DNA of 64,000 nucleotides from Arthrobacter frigidicola (GCA_003602285.1 QZVU01000006.1:124001-188000), one strand, 5' to 3'. Shown: positions 1 to 7,877, numbered from the stretch's first letter. Notes: a model not told the origin generated them from the letters alone. A program made the numbers and translations.

Positions 1-438
1 GATGACAGGGAGTTCTTCGTCGGGGGTATGGCCGAGGCGTTTCTGCAGGTTCGTGAGGATGTCTTGGGCGGAGCGTCCGGCGGCCCGGATCAGGAAGACG
101 CGCCCGAATTTCTGCTCATAGGCGCGGTTCCCGGCAGCGATCCGGTCCGCCGTGTCCCCGGACCCGTCAACCCCCGACTGTTCCTGCCGCGAGAGCCCCG
201 CTTCCGTCGAATCCCCCGCGGGACGTTCCCCTATCCGGGGGTGGTGCGCCAGGGCGCCGTCGAGTTCGTCGACCGACAGGTCAGGTGCCGCGGCTGCGGC
301 AAACGAGGTAAGGGCGGAGAACGATTCAAAGGGACGGGCCCGTACTATTTCGTCGATCCAGCGCGGAATGTCCAGGCAGGGGCGCAGCAGTTCCGCGGCA
401 TCGGTGGCGGGAGCGGCGTTGAAATCGACTAGGCGCAT
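1..438 (-). CDS. uraD: OHCU decarboxylase (urate pathway), 3' end beyond window
   Basis: The minus-strand frame is open from an ATG at 438 to the window edge (146 residues, no stop). It reads as 2-oxo-4-hydroxy-4-carboxy-5-ureidoimidazoline decarboxylase, which converts the unstable urate-oxidation product OHCU to S-allantoin. Visible hallmarks are HHPRIGE at residues 65-71, containing the conserved histidine of the family, and the C-terminal segment GRVFLIRAAGRSAQDIL (about 112-128) followed by LQKRLGHTPDEEL. The family is about 160-175 residues, so only about 20-25 are missing. The start is preceded by a weak AGAAAG Shine-Dalgarno. Partner genes (uraH, urate oxidase) would lie left of the window. 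Confidence 0.9.
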   Translation of the reverse strand, partial: MRLVDFNAAPATDAAELLRPCLDIPRWIDEIVRARPFESFSALTSFAAAAAPDLSVDELDGALAHHPRIGERPAGDSTEAGLSRQEQSGVDGSGDTADRIAAGNRAYEQKFGRVFLIRAAGRSAQDILTNLQKRLGHTPDEELPVI

Positions 439-656
439 GGGTGTCAGCTTTCTGGTTTCTCCGCTGCAGCGCTGAACACCCTTGACCATCGACGGAATCG
501 ACTTGATTCGATGTTTCTGCAGTACGGACCTGTATTTTCCCGTCACTGTAACCCCGGGCACACCGAGCGTGTCAACAGTCCACCGCGGCGTCAGGTCGCC
601 AGCTTTATTCGGCGGGGCCGGGTGATGCCGGGGAGGGACGAGGCGGGGAATAGGTC

Positions 657-1262
657 TCAGGCGGTCAGCGGCAGATTGCGCAGCGCCAGGTCACCAACCT
701 GTTCAAGGTCGGAGCGTGGGACCCCGCCGGCTGCCTGCACGGCGATGCCATTGACGACCATCATGAGGTACCTCGCCAGGAGGTGCGGGTCGGCCTGTGG
801 GGGCAGGTCTCCGAGAGCCACCGCTTGTTCGAACCGCCGCCGGAGGCCGGTGTAGCCGTCCTCCCGCCAGGCGATGAGGGCGTCCCGTGCCACGACCCCG
901 GCCTTTCCCGCCGCGAGGGAGCCTTGGACGCTCAAGCATCCGGCAGGCGAATTGGGGAGGGTGGTTGCCTCGACGGCGCCCATCACAAACGCGTGCGCTA
1001 CCTCCGCCGCGGTGTCGCGTTCGAGTGCGCGGCTCACATAGGCGGCGGGGCCGGCCGCGTACCGTTTCATCGCCATACGGAAGAGCGATTCCTTATTGCC
1101 AAACGCCGCGTACATGCTCGAGCGTGTAATGCCGAGCGCGTCGGTGAGGTCTGTGAGGCTGGTTCCCTCATAGCCTTGCGCCCAGAAAACCCGCATCGCC
1201 CGATCGAGTGCCTCGTCGGTGTCGAACTCTCTCGGCCGTCCCCCTAGATTTACGGTCTGCAT
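657..1262 (-). CDS. TetR-family transcriptional regulator
   Basis: A 201-residue one-component regulator. The N-terminal helix-turn-helix lies at about residues 15-61 (TSLTDLTDALGITRSSMYAAFGNKESLF is the recognition part), with a helical ligand-binding domain after it. The start at 1262 is chosen because AGGAAGG lies 8 nt upstream; a longer in-frame reading to 1418 adds residues unlike the family. Cys109 sits in a PAGCL context that matches the position of the redox-active Cys106 of E. coli NemR (family knowledge from memory), so an electrophile or hypochlorite sensing role is possible. It precedes a run of oxidoreductase genes on the same strand. The inducer is not known. Confidence 0.88.
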   Translation of the reverse strand: MQTVNLGGRPREFDTDEALDRAMRVFWAQGYEGTSLTDLTDALGITRSSMYAAFGNKESLFRMAMKRYAAGPAAYVSRALERDTAAEVAHAFVMGAVEATTLPNSPAGCLSVQGSLAAGKAGVVARDALIAWREDGYTGLRRRFEQAVALGDLPPQADPHLLARYLMMVVNGIAVQAAGGVPRSDLEQVGDLALRNLPLTA

Positions 1263-1283
1263 GGCGTCACCTTCCTGCTGGAT

Positions 1284-1298
1284 ACCATGACACGTGGT
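1284..1298. promoter_or_regulatory. possible TetR auto-operator (weak palindrome)
   Basis: ACCATGACACGTGGT lies 22-36 nt upstream of the TetR start and is an imperfect palindrome (outer ACCA/TGGT arms and a central CACGTG). It is in the right place for autoregulation, but the symmetry is modest. Confidence 0.25.
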
Positions 1299-1440
1299 TG
1301 TCGCTATGAACTTTAGTCGGTGAGCCAACGGCCGCCGGGAGAACGGCCGGCTGCGTTGGCTTGCGTGAGGGAGTGCTGAGGGAGAGCGTCGAGGCGGCGA
1401 TGCGAACAGTCGGCCCATTTGGGGAGGGATCGGTTCCGTG

Positions 1441-1595
1441 CCGGCGCCTGGGAGCGGGCAGGGGCCCGGATCCGGCCCCTGCCCGCGTGCTGCTTCGCAG
1501 CTCTTGGCATGGGATGCCGTCAGCTGGCGAGCTGCTTCTGCAGAGCCTCCGCGTCGTGGAATGCCGACAGGTGCACGAACTTTCCGTCCCGGACG
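1441..1595 (-). pseudogene. 3' remnant of a SnoaL-like gene plus its terminator (duplicate of 3296-3450)
   Basis: These 155 bp match 3296-3450 with 11 mismatches (about 93% identity). The minus strand still encodes the last 23 residues of the SnoaL-like protein, from [18 protein letters not shown] through KQLAS and stop, but has no start or upstream coding sequence. The copy includes the downstream hairpin. Most differences are silent or conservative (M to L, L to F). The similarity stops abruptly at 1595, just beyond the stop of the DsbA-like gene, so that gene seems to have displaced the rest of the copy. Confidence 0.85.
1453..1485 (-). terminator. Hairpin terminator carried on the duplicated segment
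   Basis: GCGGGCAGGGGCC and GGCCCCTGCCCGC form a 13-bp stem around a short GGATC-containing loop. It lies downstream of the DsbA-like gene and of the SnoaL remnant. The same hairpin, slightly diverged, is at 3308-3340. Confidence 0.7.
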
Positions 1596-1613
1596 CCGGA
1601 CTCATGGTTCCGG

Positions 1614-2276
1614 CTAGGCGTGAGGTGCCCTTTCAGACCATGCCATGTCGAGCGCGTCTGTCATCACCGAAGCGTCCTGCAGACCCGCGAGACCGTACTT
1701 TCCGTCGATGACGAAGAACGGCACGCTGCGGATCCCGTAGGAGCTGGCGGCAGCCTGGTCGGACCGCACCGCCTCGAGGTGTTCTTCCGCTCGCAGGGCA
1801 CGCACTGCGTCGTCACCATCGAGTCCAATCCCCTCGGCGATCTGCCCGAGCTGTTCAAGATCGGAGACGTTGCGGCCGTGAGTGAAGTATGCGGCGAAGA
1901 CTGCTTCCTCCGCTTCCAGCTGCTTGCCGTGTGCCTTGCTGTAGTGGATGAGCTGGTGGGCGCGTGACGTGTTCGTGAGCAAGGCGGTGTTGAAGTTCAG
2001 ATCGAGTCCAAGACCCCGGCCCCGCTCGGTGACTTCCTCCAGCCGGGTTGCGGCCTGGTCTCGGCTCATGCCCCTGTTGGCCACATTGAAGTCCAAAACG
2101 GACTGGGTCTGCCCGGAGGGCAGCTCGGGTGCGAGTTCGAAGCTGTGAAACTCCACTTCAATCGAACGTTTCTCCGGGTGCGAGGCGGCGGTGAAGGCCT
2201 GCACCGCTTCTTCAAGGCGCCGCTTGCCCATGTAGCACCAGGGGCACATGACGTCAGCCCACACGTCGATCTTCAT
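1614..2276 (-). CDS. DsbA-family (FrnE-like) dithiol oxidoreductase
   Basis: A 220-residue cytoplasmic thioredoxin-fold protein of the FrnE/2-hydroxychromene-isomerase type. The active-site CPWC is at residues 11-14 and the cis-proline loop reads GIRSVPFFVID near residue 185. No signal peptide is present, so it would act on cytosolic thiols, as in FrnE-type stress proteins. The start at 2276 is chosen because AGGGAGG lies about 10 nt upstream; the longer in-frame reading to 2333 has no ribosome site. The stop lies immediately beside the breakpoint of the SnoaL remnant. The substrate is unknown. Confidence 0.88.
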   Translation of the reverse strand: MKIDVWADVMCPWCYMGKRRLEEAVQAFTAASHPEKRSIEVEFHSFELAPELPSGQTQSVLDFNVANRGMSRDQAATRLEEVTERGRGLGLDLNFNTALLTNTSRAHQLIHYSKAHGKQLEAEEAVFAAYFTHGRNVSDLEQLGQIAEGIGLDGDDAVRALRAEEHLEAVRSDQAAASSYGIRSVPFFVIDGKYGLAGLQDASVMTDALDMAWSERAPHA

Positions 2277-2351
2277 GCTGGGAGCGCCTCCCTGGTGCGG
2301 GGAGGTGCTGGGGGTGATGCCTGCTGGGTTCAATTGCTTGTTCTCCTTAAG

Positions 2352-2431
2352 GTTGGAGGGGCATGTGGGGTGGATTACCCGGATCAGCCGTCGGGGCGGC
2401 GCGCGAGCTGCAGGTTGCGGATGAGCTCCTC
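2352..2431 (-). pseudogene. 3' remnant of an F420/NADP reductase-like gene (duplicate of 3954-4033)
   Basis: These 80 bp match 3954-4033 at about 65 of 80 positions. On the minus strand they encode EELIRNLQLARRPDG and a stop, against EELIRNLQLARRLGS at the end of the intact reductase at 3986-4678. No matching upstream coding sequence remains: beyond 2431 the sequence becomes unrelated before the stop of the other reductase at 2512. It lies downstream (in gene order) of that reductase and upstream of the DsbA-like gene. Confidence 0.75.
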
Positions 2432-2511
2432 AAACCAACAGGTGGCAAGGCCGCGGATGATGACCCTTAGTGGTGCATACATCATGCGCGCAGCACTGTC
2501 CCGGAGGGCGC

Positions 2512-3261
2512 TCAGATGGTGTCTGGAAAGCGGCCGCCCGCGGGTCCGCGGACGGCGCTGGAGAGCAGGTCGGCAGCCTGCTGCCGTGACATCGGGATAA
2601 CCGGTGCTGCCCTAAGCCAGGCGAACAGCTGATCCAAGGTCATGCGTTCGGCGGGCCATTCCGGCATGTACGGGTTGACGTAAATTGGAGTGCCTGGTTC
2701 GCTGCGCCAGCTGTCGGCCAGCCTGCCGGCGTCCAGCGCATCGTAGCCAAGCGTGTCCAACAGGTCCACGACGCGTGCTTTCGCTGCTGCGTCCTCACCG
2801 CTAATCGGCAGGGTACTCCGCTCCGGGTCGCCCTTCGAACGAGCACCGTTGCCGAGACTTGAGAAGGCGATGTTATTGAACGCCTTCACCACAGACGACG
2901 ACGCGAGATGGGCCTGGACCAACTCACTGGCCGTTGAGGCATTTTCATCAAGCACCGCAATATGCCCGTCGCGTTGCGGGTAGTAGTTGGTCGAGTCGAT
3001 GACAATCTTTCCTGCCAAAGCGCCAGCGGGCAACTGCTTGTAAGCGATAAGGGGGATCGCAGCGATCACGATGTCAGCCTCACGGGCGACATCGGCGACC
3101 GAACCCGCACGGGCGAGAGGCCCCAGATCCTGGACCAGATCTTTAAGGGTCTCAGGACCCCTGGAGTTACTGATCATGACGTTTAATCCGGCCGCTACGG
3201 CAAGACGCGCAAGCGTTTCACCCTGCGGACCGGATCCGATAATGCCCAATGGAGATGTCAT
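2512..3261 (-). CDS. NAD(P)-binding Rossmann oxidoreductase (F420:NADP reductase-like)
   Basis: A 249-residue protein of the family that includes NADPH-dependent F420 reductase. The N-terminal Rossmann motif GIIGSGPQGETLA begins at residue 6. The NSRGPETL loop at about residues 32-39 suits binding of the NADP 2'-phosphate. KIVIDSTNYYPQRDG and VVKAFNNIAFSSLG are typical central segments. Family members without biochemical support are often called NADP oxidoreductases, so F420 use is not proven. The ribosome site is weak (AGAAAG). It shares its family but little close identity with the protein at 3986-4678. Confidence 0.82.
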   Translation of the reverse strand: MTSPLGIIGSGPQGETLARLAVAAGLNVMISNSRGPETLKDLVQDLGPLARAGSVADVAREADIVIAAIPLIAYKQLPAGALAGKIVIDSTNYYPQRDGHIAVLDENASTASELVQAHLASSSVVKAFNNIAFSSLGNGARSKGDPERSTLPISGEDAAAKARVVDLLDTLGYDALDAGRLADSWRSEPGTPIYVNPYMPEWPAERMTLDQLFAWLRAAPVIPMSRQQAADLLSSAVRGPAGGRFPDTI

Positions 3262-3295
3262 ATAAATGTCTTTCTAGCAGAAGGAATCAGTTGAG

Positions 3296-3450
3296 CCGGC
3301 GCCTGGGAGCGGGCAGGGGTCCGGATCCGGCCCCTGCCCGCGTGCGGCTTCGCAGCCCTTGGCGTGGGACGCCGTTAGCTGGCGAGCTGCTTCTGCAGAG
3401 CCTCTGCGTCGTGAAGTGCCGACATGTGCACGAACTTTCCGTCCCGCACG
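3296..3450. repeat. Parental copy of the 155-bp duplicated segment
   Basis: This covers the last 76 bp of the SnoaL-like gene and its downstream terminator. It is about 93% identical to 1441-1595, offset by 1855 bp in the same orientation. Confidence 0.85.
3308..3340 (-). terminator. Hairpin terminator of the SnoaL-like gene
   Basis: GCGGGCAGGGG and CCCCTGCCCGC pair around a CCGGATCCGG-containing centre, about 35 nt after the stop at 3375. Confidence 0.65.
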
Positions 3451-3767
3451 GTGTAGATGGCGTACTCGACGATCTCGAACTTCCGGCCGGTCGGAGCGGC
3501 GCCGAGCCATTCCTTGACGGGGGTTCCGGTATTGATAAGGCGTACAGCGAGGCTGTCACCATGGATGGCCAGTTCCTGGGTCTCCCAATGGAAGTCAGGA
3601 ACCGGGTCGATAATGCTGTGCAGCTGCGCGACCAGAGCCTCACGGGTGCTTGGCTCGCTGTGCATGACGATCGATTCGTGGACGAACTCATCCATCCGGT
3701 CGAACTCGTGGGCGTTCAGCGCCTCGATGTAGCGCTCGTAGAAGTCCCGCAGGTTGAAATCAGACAT
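3375..3767 (-). CDS. SnoaL/NTF2-like protein
   Basis: A 130-residue protein with the cone-shaped NTF2-like fold signature: an N-terminal helix ([21 protein letters not shown]), then [20 protein letters not shown] and a closing strand pattern [14 protein letters not shown]. Such proteins are small-molecule isomerases, hydrolases or binding proteins; nothing here fixes the substrate. The start at 3767 is chosen because AAAAGGGAAA lies about 8 nt upstream, whereas the longer reading to 3815 has none. Its 3' end is duplicated at 1441-1595. It lies just downstream of the reductase at 3986 in transcription order. Confidence 0.8.
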   Translation of the reverse strand: MSDFNLRDFYERYIEALNAHEFDRMDEFVHESIVMHSEPSTREALVAQLHSIIDPVPDFHWETQELAIHGDSLAVRLINTGTPVKEWLGAAPTGRKFEIVEYAIYTVRDGKFVHMSALHDAEALQKQLAS

Positions 3768-3985
3768 GGTGGTGTTTCCCTTTTCTTTTCGGCCAAGGTG
3801 GCCAGCAATCGTCAAATGATCACGAGGATCTCCACTGGAAGTCTCTGGTGAAGGCCCTTGCTAATAGGTGTAACTGCGCGGCCCTAGGTTCTATTCCGAT
3901 CGATCCACAACCTCGCCTCGAGTCTCCCGGCGCACGACCTTTGCATAAGCTTCGTTGGAGGGGTACACGGTGGTGACTGCCCGGA

Positions 3986-4678
3986 TTAGCTGCCGAGGCG
4001 GCGCGCAAGCTGCAGGTTGCGGATAAGCTCCTCGCGGCTCTGGCCGTCGACGTGATGTCGCCACATCGGGGTGCCCGGGGCACTGCGCCAGGATTCCTTT
4101 AAGGGACTGTTCTCGACAGCATCGAAGCCGAGGTCGTTGTAGAAGTCCGTAACGAACTCGACGGCGTCGGGGTGATCACTGGAGACAACCAGGGCTTTCC
4201 GGTCGGGAGCTCCAACTGGTCTGGCCAGACGGATCAGAGCCGGCTGGGTGTCGCTGGGGACGCGGATCTGGGCCCGCGCGTGGAACTGGACGTGGCTGAA
4301 TGCCTTGACGATTTTCGAGGCCGGCAGCTGCTCCTGGCGCAGCTCGTGGATGGTCTTTCGGCCGGAGTCGACTTCACGGAAGTGGCCGTCGCGCCAGGTC
4401 ATGTAGTTGTTGTTATCGATGACGATCTTTCCGGCGAGCTCTTTGGCCGGCAGAAGGTCGTCCGGGGAGTAGGGGAAGGCCAGGAAGGCCACATCCGCTG
4501 CGGCCGCCGCGTCGGTCGCGGATGCGGCGGACGCCAGCGGGCCGAGCTCGCGGATCAGCCCTGTCAGGGTCTCGGGGTTGCGTGAGTTGGCGATGACGAC
4601 GGTGTAACCTGCCGCCACTGAGGCACGGGCGAGTGTGCTGCCGGCCTGGCCAGCGCCGAGTATGCCGATGGTTGTCAT
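3986..4678 (-). CDS. NADP oxidoreductase, F420-reductase-like (second copy of the family)
   Basis: A 230-residue Rossmann protein. GILGAGQAGSTLA starts at residue 5 and ANSRNPETL follows at about residue 30, matching the NADP-binding loop of the F420:NADP oxidoreductase family. KIVIDNNNYMTWRDGHF and SKIVKAFSHVQFHA are the central segments. A good AAGGAG lies 9-10 nt before the start. The C-terminal EELIRNLQLARRLGS is duplicated as a remnant at 2352-2431. A strong terminator at 4774-4810 separates it from the MFS gene upstream in transcription order. Whether it uses F420, a quinone or another acceptor is not visible. Confidence 0.82.
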   Translation of the reverse strand: MTTIGILGAGQAGSTLARASVAAGYTVVIANSRNPETLTGLIRELGPLASAASATDAAAAADVAFLAFPYSPDDLLPAKELAGKIVIDNNNYMTWRDGHFREVDSGRKTIHELRQEQLPASKIVKAFSHVQFHARAQIRVPSDTQPALIRLARPVGAPDRKALVVSSDHPDAVEFVTDFYNDLGFDAVENSPLKESWRSAPGTPMWRHHVDGQSREELIRNLQLARRLGS

Positions 4679-4773
4679 GAAAAGTGCTCCTTAGGGAAGG
4701 CTCGGCGAGGGTGCGCAGGCCTTGTGAAAGTGGAGTTGTGGGTTGTGCTGCTGCGGCAGATGCAGCCGGACCA

Positions 4774-4810
4774 GTCCGGCGGCGGCTCGTGGGTCGAGCC
4801 GCCGCCGGAC
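4774..4810 (-). terminator. Hairpin terminator after the MFS exporter gene
   Basis: GTCCGGCGGCGGCTCG at 4774-4789 pairs perfectly with its complement at 4795-4810, giving a 16-bp stem and 5-nt loop. It lies just after the MFS stop at 4816 on the minus strand. No long T-tract follows. Confidence 0.75.
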
Positions 4811-4815
4811 GGGGT

Positions 4816-6021
4816 TCAGTTGCTTACAGGAGTGGAGATGTCGTTCGCCCGTCGACGGAGGCTGGCCAGGACCAGTCCGCCGAGGATGGCGAGGACACCG
4901 CCAAGAATGAGGGTTGCGCTCGCCGATACGCTGTCGACCAGCACACCCCCGGCAATTGCGCCGACCGCGATCGCGATATTGCAGACGGTGACAATGAGGC
5001 CGCCGATCTGTTCCAGCCGCCCAGGTTCGGTGCGGGCCCCCCAGCTCAGTACGGTCGTCGGGACGCCGCCGAAGCCAAAGCCCCACAGGGCGACGGCGAT
5101 GAACAGGCCCACGGTCGATCCGCTGGTCAGGAGCATGGTCAGCATGCCGGCGGCCACGAGGAGGGGGAACAGGAGAATCGCGGCGCGGAGGGACTTATCG
5201 ACGATGGGCCCGCTCAGGGCAGTGCCGAGGACATTGGCGACGCCGAAAACGAGGAGCATGACAGCCAGTCCGCCGGCGTCGATATTCGAGACGCTTTCTG
5301 CCGCCGGTCGAATGTAGGTGAAGCCGCTGAAATGGCCGCCGAAGATCAGCAGGACGGCGGTAAGGCCTGCGATGACGATGCCCGACCGCAGCGTGGCCCC
5401 AAGAGCGCGCAGGCCGCTGACGGCCGTCGGTATGACGTGCGGCAGGGTGGCCGCCTGCGCGATGAGCGCGACGAACCCGACACCGGCGCCGAGGAAGAAC
5501 ACCCCGCGCCACCCCCACACCTCTCCCAGCCATGCGCCGAGGGGAACAGCGACGACGGTCGCCACGGACACGCCTGCATTGATGATGGTCAGCGCGCGGC
5601 CGAGGTGGTCGCCGGGGACAAGCCTGGCCGCCATCGCGGTGGCCATGGCCCAGAATCCGCCGAGTGCAATGCCGAGGAGGACCCGCGCCAGAAGCAGCAC
5701 GGGAAGACTGGGTGCCAGGGCCACGATGACATTGGACACGATGGCCAGGGCGGTGAGGCCGATCATGACGAACCGGCGGTCCATCCGTGGGAGCACCACG
5801 GCGATGAGAAGCGCCGCGAACGCACCGGCCATGGCCGTCACGGTGACGCTTTGACCCGCGGCACCGATCGATACCTCCAGGTCGTCGGCGATACGCGGGA
5901 GCAGGCTCGCCGGAAGGAATTCGGACATGACGATGGCGAAAATTCCGATGCCGAGCGAGACGACGCCTCCCCAGGAGGCAGGTCGGTTGTGTGTGGATTC
6001 TTGTGTGGTTGTGCTGGTCAA
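4816..6021 (-). CDS. MFS transporter, DHA1 (AraJ/NepI-like) exporter
   Basis: A 401-residue membrane protein with about 12 hydrophobic segments. The family loop motif appears as LLPRIADDLEVS, and the cytoplasmic 2-3 loop contains RMDRRFVMIG. The second-half segment GVLVDSVSASATLILGGVLAILGG is typical of DHA1 exporters of purine nucleosides, sugars or drugs. The substrate cannot be read from sequence. GAGAGATGA upstream is an adequate ribosome site. In the context of several reductases, export of a toxic electrophile is a reasonable guess only. Confidence 0.85.
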   Translation of the reverse strand: MTSTTTQESTHNRPASWGGVVSLGIGIFAIVMSEFLPASLLPRIADDLEVSIGAAGQSVTVTAMAGAFAALLIAVVLPRMDRRFVMIGLTALAIVSNVIVALAPSLPVLLLARVLLGIALGGFWAMATAMAARLVPGDHLGRALTIINAGVSVATVVAVPLGAWLGEVWGWRGVFFLGAGVGFVALIAQAATLPHVIPTAVSGLRALGATLRSGIVIAGLTAVLLIFGGHFSGFTYIRPAAESVSNIDAGGLAVMLLVFGVANVLGTALSGPIVDKSLRAAILLFPLLVAAGMLTMLLTSGSTVGLFIAVALWGFGFGGVPTTVLSWGARTEPGRLEQIGGLIVTVCNIAIAVGAIAGGVLVDSVSASATLILGGVLAILGGLVLASLRRRANDISTPVSN

Positions 6022-6088
6022 GATTTCATCTCTCTGGTGCGGAAGGCGTGTGCGTTCAAGAACATTCGAACCGATGGCAGGGCAGGGT

Positions 6089-6118
6089 ACTGAGGTGAGC
6101 GCGGGCGCTCACCTCAGT
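6089..6118 (-). terminator. Hairpin terminator after the SDR gene
   Basis: ACTGAGGTGAGCGC at 6089-6102 pairs perfectly with 6105-6118, a 14-bp stem between the SDR stop (6134) and the MFS start (6021). It marks these minus-strand genes as separate transcripts. Confidence 0.75.
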
Positions 6119-6133
6119 GCCGCGGGCCGGCTG

Positions 6134-6817
6134 CTACCAGGAAACGTTGCCGTTCTCGTCCTGCAGTGTGCCGGTGGGCCCGTCCACACCGAGGGTTGCA
6201 AGGCGGACGACGACGCGGGCGGACTCGTCCACTGGCCGTCCCACTCCGAAGGCTGCTGTCAGGTCGGTGGCGGTCGTCCCGGGTTCGACGGCATTGAACT
6301 TGATGCCTGGCTGGGACTTCGAATACTGCACGGTGAGCATGGTCGCCGCGGCTTTGGATGCCGAGTAGAGCGCCAGCGGCAGATTGAATTCGGGCCGCTC
6401 GGGATTGGTCACGGCCCAGAACGATCCCGCGGTGCTGGAGACGGTGACAACATTGGGGTTTTCCGATTTGCGCAGCAAAGGGAGCGCGGCCTCCGTGACA
6501 CGGACAATGCCGACGGCATTCGTGTCGAAGGCGTGAAGGGCTGTGGGTCCGTCCAGCTCCGTAGGCAGAACCCCGGCATTGTGGATCAGGACGTCGAGGT
6601 GGCCTTCGCGCGCCTCAATCGTCGCGAGAGCGTCCCGGACCGAAGAGTCATCGGTGACGTCGAGCTGTACAAAGCGCGCACCGATGGCCTCGGCGGCCTT
6701 CTGGCCCCGCTCCGAATCGCGTGCGCCGATGTAGACGACGTGCCCAAGGTCCAGAAGTTGACGAGCGGTCTCGAAGCCGATGCCCTTGTTGGCGCCTGTG
6801 ATCAAGGAGATAGTCAT
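6134..6817 (-). CDS. Short-chain dehydrogenase/reductase (carbonyl-reductase-like)
   Basis: A 227-residue NADPH-type SDR. Cofactor motif TGANKGIGFETA is at residues 7-18, the NAG motif at about 83-85 (LIHNAGVLP), the catalytic Ser in VSSTAGSF, and the YSASK catalytic tetrad near residue 157. The TGANKGIG form is shared with eukaryotic-type carbonyl reductases acting on quinones and aldehydes. The start at 6817 has AGGAAATC upstream; the longer in-frame reading to 7003 overlaps the divergent regulator and is rejected. Control is probably by the divergent XRE regulator at 6864. Confidence 0.88.
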   Translation of the reverse strand: MTISLITGANKGIGFETARQLLDLGHVVYIGARDSERGQKAAEAIGARFVQLDVTDDSSVRDALATIEAREGHLDVLIHNAGVLPTELDGPTALHAFDTNAVGIVRVTEAALPLLRKSENPNVVTVSSTAGSFWAVTNPERPEFNLPLALYSASKAAATMLTVQYSKSQPGIKFNAVEPGTTATDLTAAFGVGRPVDESARVVVRLATLGVDGPTGTLQDENGNVSW

Positions 6818-6847
6818 GATTTCCTGTCGAAATAGATTGCGTGAATG

Positions 6848-6861
6848 GGTCGTTGACGACC
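6848..6861. promoter_or_regulatory. Palindrome in the SDR/XRE divergent promoter
   Basis: GGTCGTTGACGACC has 6-bp perfect arms around a 2-nt centre. It lies in the 46-bp gap between two divergent starts, 2 nt before the regulator ATG and 30 bp from the SDR ATG. This is a natural operator candidate for the XRE protein controlling both genes. Confidence 0.45.
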
Positions 6862-6863
6862 GT

Positions 6864-7853
6864 ATGCGCACAGACACAAAGCAACCAGAGCCCTCCCGAG
6901 ACCGGGGTGTGGCAGGACCCCCCCTAGTCCCACCCGGCAGCGCACCCCAACCGGGAGCTCGACCAACTTCAGGATCAGGGGGCCGGACCGGTGGCCCCGC
7001 CAATGCGCTCGGCGCCTACCTGCGTGCCCGGCGGGAAATGATCACCCCTGCCCAGGCAGGCATCCCAGACGTAGGCGTCCGTCGTGTCCCCGGCCTCCGG
7101 CGTGAAGAGGTTGCCATGCTCGCCGGTATCAGCGCCGACTACTATCTGCGTCTCGAACGGGGCCGCGACCGGCACCCGTCGCTGCAGGTACTGGAAGCAA
7201 TAGCCCGCGTCCTGCAGTTGGATGATGACCACTTCACGCACCTGCTGTCCCTGGTGGCCGAGGTTCCGCGCCAGCGACAGCGCCGCCCGCGCAGGGAAAC
7301 CGTCCCGCCCGGGGCGTTGAAGCTCCTTGAGTCGCTCAATCAGCCGGCTTTCATCGAGGGGCGTTACTTCGACGTCCTCGCGTCCAACACGCTCGCCAAA
7401 GCGCTCTCACCGAGACTGGACACCGGCCGGAATCAGCTCCTCGACATGTTCCTTGACCCGGCGGAGCAGGCGCTGCAGCCGCAGTGGAAGGACGTCGCGG
7501 AGTGCTTCATTGCCAATCTCCGCCAGTCCGTGGGAACCGACACCGAGAACCCCCGGTTCGTCGAGCTCGTCGGTGAGCTTTCCCTGACCAGTCCCCTCTT
7601 CGCACAGCTCTGGGCCCGCTATGAAGTGCGTGGGCAAAAGGGGACCATGCTCCGCTTCAACCACCCACAGGTCGGCGAACTAGTTCTCAATCGCGAAAGG
7701 CTGAGCATCGGAGGCGCCGACGGTCTCATGCTTGTCGTGTTCCACCCGGATGCCGGCTCCCAGGACGCCGACAAGCTCTCATTGCTCGCATCAGCAGGCC
7801 TACCAGTCACCTCCGGGTCAAAGCCTTCCCACGAGGTCCGTTCCTCCAGCTGA
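6864..7853 (+). CDS. XRE-family regulator with MmyB-like ligand-binding domain
   Basis: A 329-residue regulator. The helix-turn-helix lies at about residues 50-125 (VPGLRREEVAMLAGISADYYLRLERGRDRHPS is characteristic), followed by an MmyB-type PAS-like domain starting near PGALKLLESLNQPAFIEGRYFDVLASN. Actinobacteria commonly pair such genes divergently with an SDR, as here. The start at 6864 is chosen because it avoids overlap with the SDR; no Shine-Dalgarno is evident, so a leaderless or reinitiated start is possible. The first 40 residues are proline-rich and poorly conserved, so the true start could be further in. Confidence 0.85.
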   Translation: MRTDTKQPEPSRDRGVAGPPLVPPGSAPQPGARPTSGSGGRTGGPANALGAYLRARREMITPAQAGIPDVGVRRVPGLRREEVAMLAGISADYYLRLERGRDRHPSLQVLEAIARVLQLDDDHFTHLLSLVAEVPRQRQRRPRRETVPPGALKLLESLNQPAFIEGRYFDVLASNTLAKALSPRLDTGRNQLLDMFLDPAEQALQPQWKDVAECFIANLRQSVGTDTENPRFVELVGELSLTSPLFAQLWARYEVRGQKGTMLRFNHPQVGELVLNRERLSIGGADGLMLVVFHPDAGSQDADKLSLLASAGLPVTSGSKPSHEVRSSS

Positions 7854-7877
7854 CCTTGCATCTGCGTGTGGGGCCCT

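Noticed and set aside
3816-3985. Possible gene between the SnoaL-like and reductase genes
   Set aside because: No frame with a start, ribosome site and coding bias was found in this 170-bp gap.
6134-7003. Longer start of the SDR gene
   Set aside because: The extra 62 residues overlap the divergent XRE gene and are unlike SDR N-termini; 6817 has a ribosome site and fits the family.
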